The notes under the pieces were generated by a model. The model searched no databases. It was not told the origin of the DNA and saw only the letters and a list, made by a program, of their open reading frames with translations. From Nitrospira lenta (GTDB lineage: Bacteria > Nitrospirota > Nitrospiria > Nitrospirales > Nitrospiraceae), in contig CAMDRK010000208.1 in the NCBI GenBank assembly GCA_945906715.1, positions 1 through 5,252 of the forward strand: DNA of 5,252 nucleotides, written 5' to 3'. Shown in pieces: positions 5,169 to 5,252 of the stretch. A program made the translations under genes and the position numbers. The stretch's first letter is position 1; each line of letters opens with the position of its first letter.

Positions 5169-5252
5169 GCGGCCTTTGTTCCTCCACTTTGTGAGGGTGC
5201 GACGCCAGCCTGCTCAGGCCGACGGACATCCACCTTCTTCAACATCATCGTG
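5165..5252 (-). CDS. C-terminal end of an upstream operon gene (partial)
   Basis: On the minus strand one frame is open from the window edge and ends in TGA at 5167-5165, giving 28 residues that begin TMMLKKVDVRRPEQ and finish SGGTKAA. The stop overlaps the ATG of the flavoprotein gene in an ATGA arrangement, typical of translational coupling inside an operon, which supports this frame over the alternatives. The tail is charged and then Gly/Ser/Ala-rich, and no domain is recognisable. By position it is probably another polysaccharide-synthesis gene, but that is inference. The flavoprotein's Shine-Dalgarno candidates lie inside it: AAAGG 4 nt before the ATG, or GGAGG 12 nt before. Confidence 0.6.
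   Translation of the reverse strand, partial: TMMLKKVDVRRPEQAGVAPSQSGGTKAA

Overview
The window is about 55-60% GC by eye. It carries four complete genes on the minus strand, a partial minus-strand gene at the right edge and a probable partial plus-strand gene at the left edge. The best clue to the organism is a 126-bp imperfect palindrome at 1254-1379 with ends AGCAGGATGCT / AGCATCCTGCT. From memory, not from a search, it resembles a dispersed palindromic repeat common in Nitrospira genomes (phylum Nitrospirota). Gene style, GC content and frequent GTG starts fit that but do not prove it.

Layout, in transcription order on the minus strand: (1) the last 28 codons of an unidentified gene (5165-5252); (2) an FAD-dependent sugar-mutase-like protein (3840-5168), overlapping gene 1 by an ATGA junction; (3) a GT4-type glycosyltransferase (2633-3829), starting 10 nt after gene 2; (4) a PLP-dependent DegT/DnrJ/EryC1-type sugar aminotransferase (1499-2617), starting 15 nt after gene 3. 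Genes 1-4 look like one operon for extracellular or cell-surface polysaccharide synthesis. The aminotransferase would make an amino-sugar nucleotide, the flavoprotein would isomerise or oxidise a sugar nucleotide, and the glycosyltransferase would transfer a sugar to the growing glycan. The rest of the pathway (dehydrogenase or dehydratase, priming transferase, flippase) lies outside the window.

After the aminotransferase come about 120 bp of non-coding DNA and then the palindromic repeat. The repeat ends only a few bases before the ribosome-binding site of a separate gene, a secreted HtrA/Deg-like serine protease without a PDZ domain (234-1238). Downstream of the protease is a second, degenerate repeat-rich stretch (93-209). 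It begins with a 13-bp copy of the palindrome's end and lies between the protease and a probable convergent plus-strand gene ending at 90.

The most interesting items are: the flavoprotein, which carries most sequence landmarks of the eukaryotic (fungal) type of UDP-galactopyranose mutase but differs at some active-site positions; the palindromic repeat forming the 5' leader of the protease gene, with a hairpin abutting its Shine-Dalgarno sequence; and the bracketing of the protease gene by related repeat fragments. No CRISPR, tRNA, rRNA, transposase or phage genes were seen.
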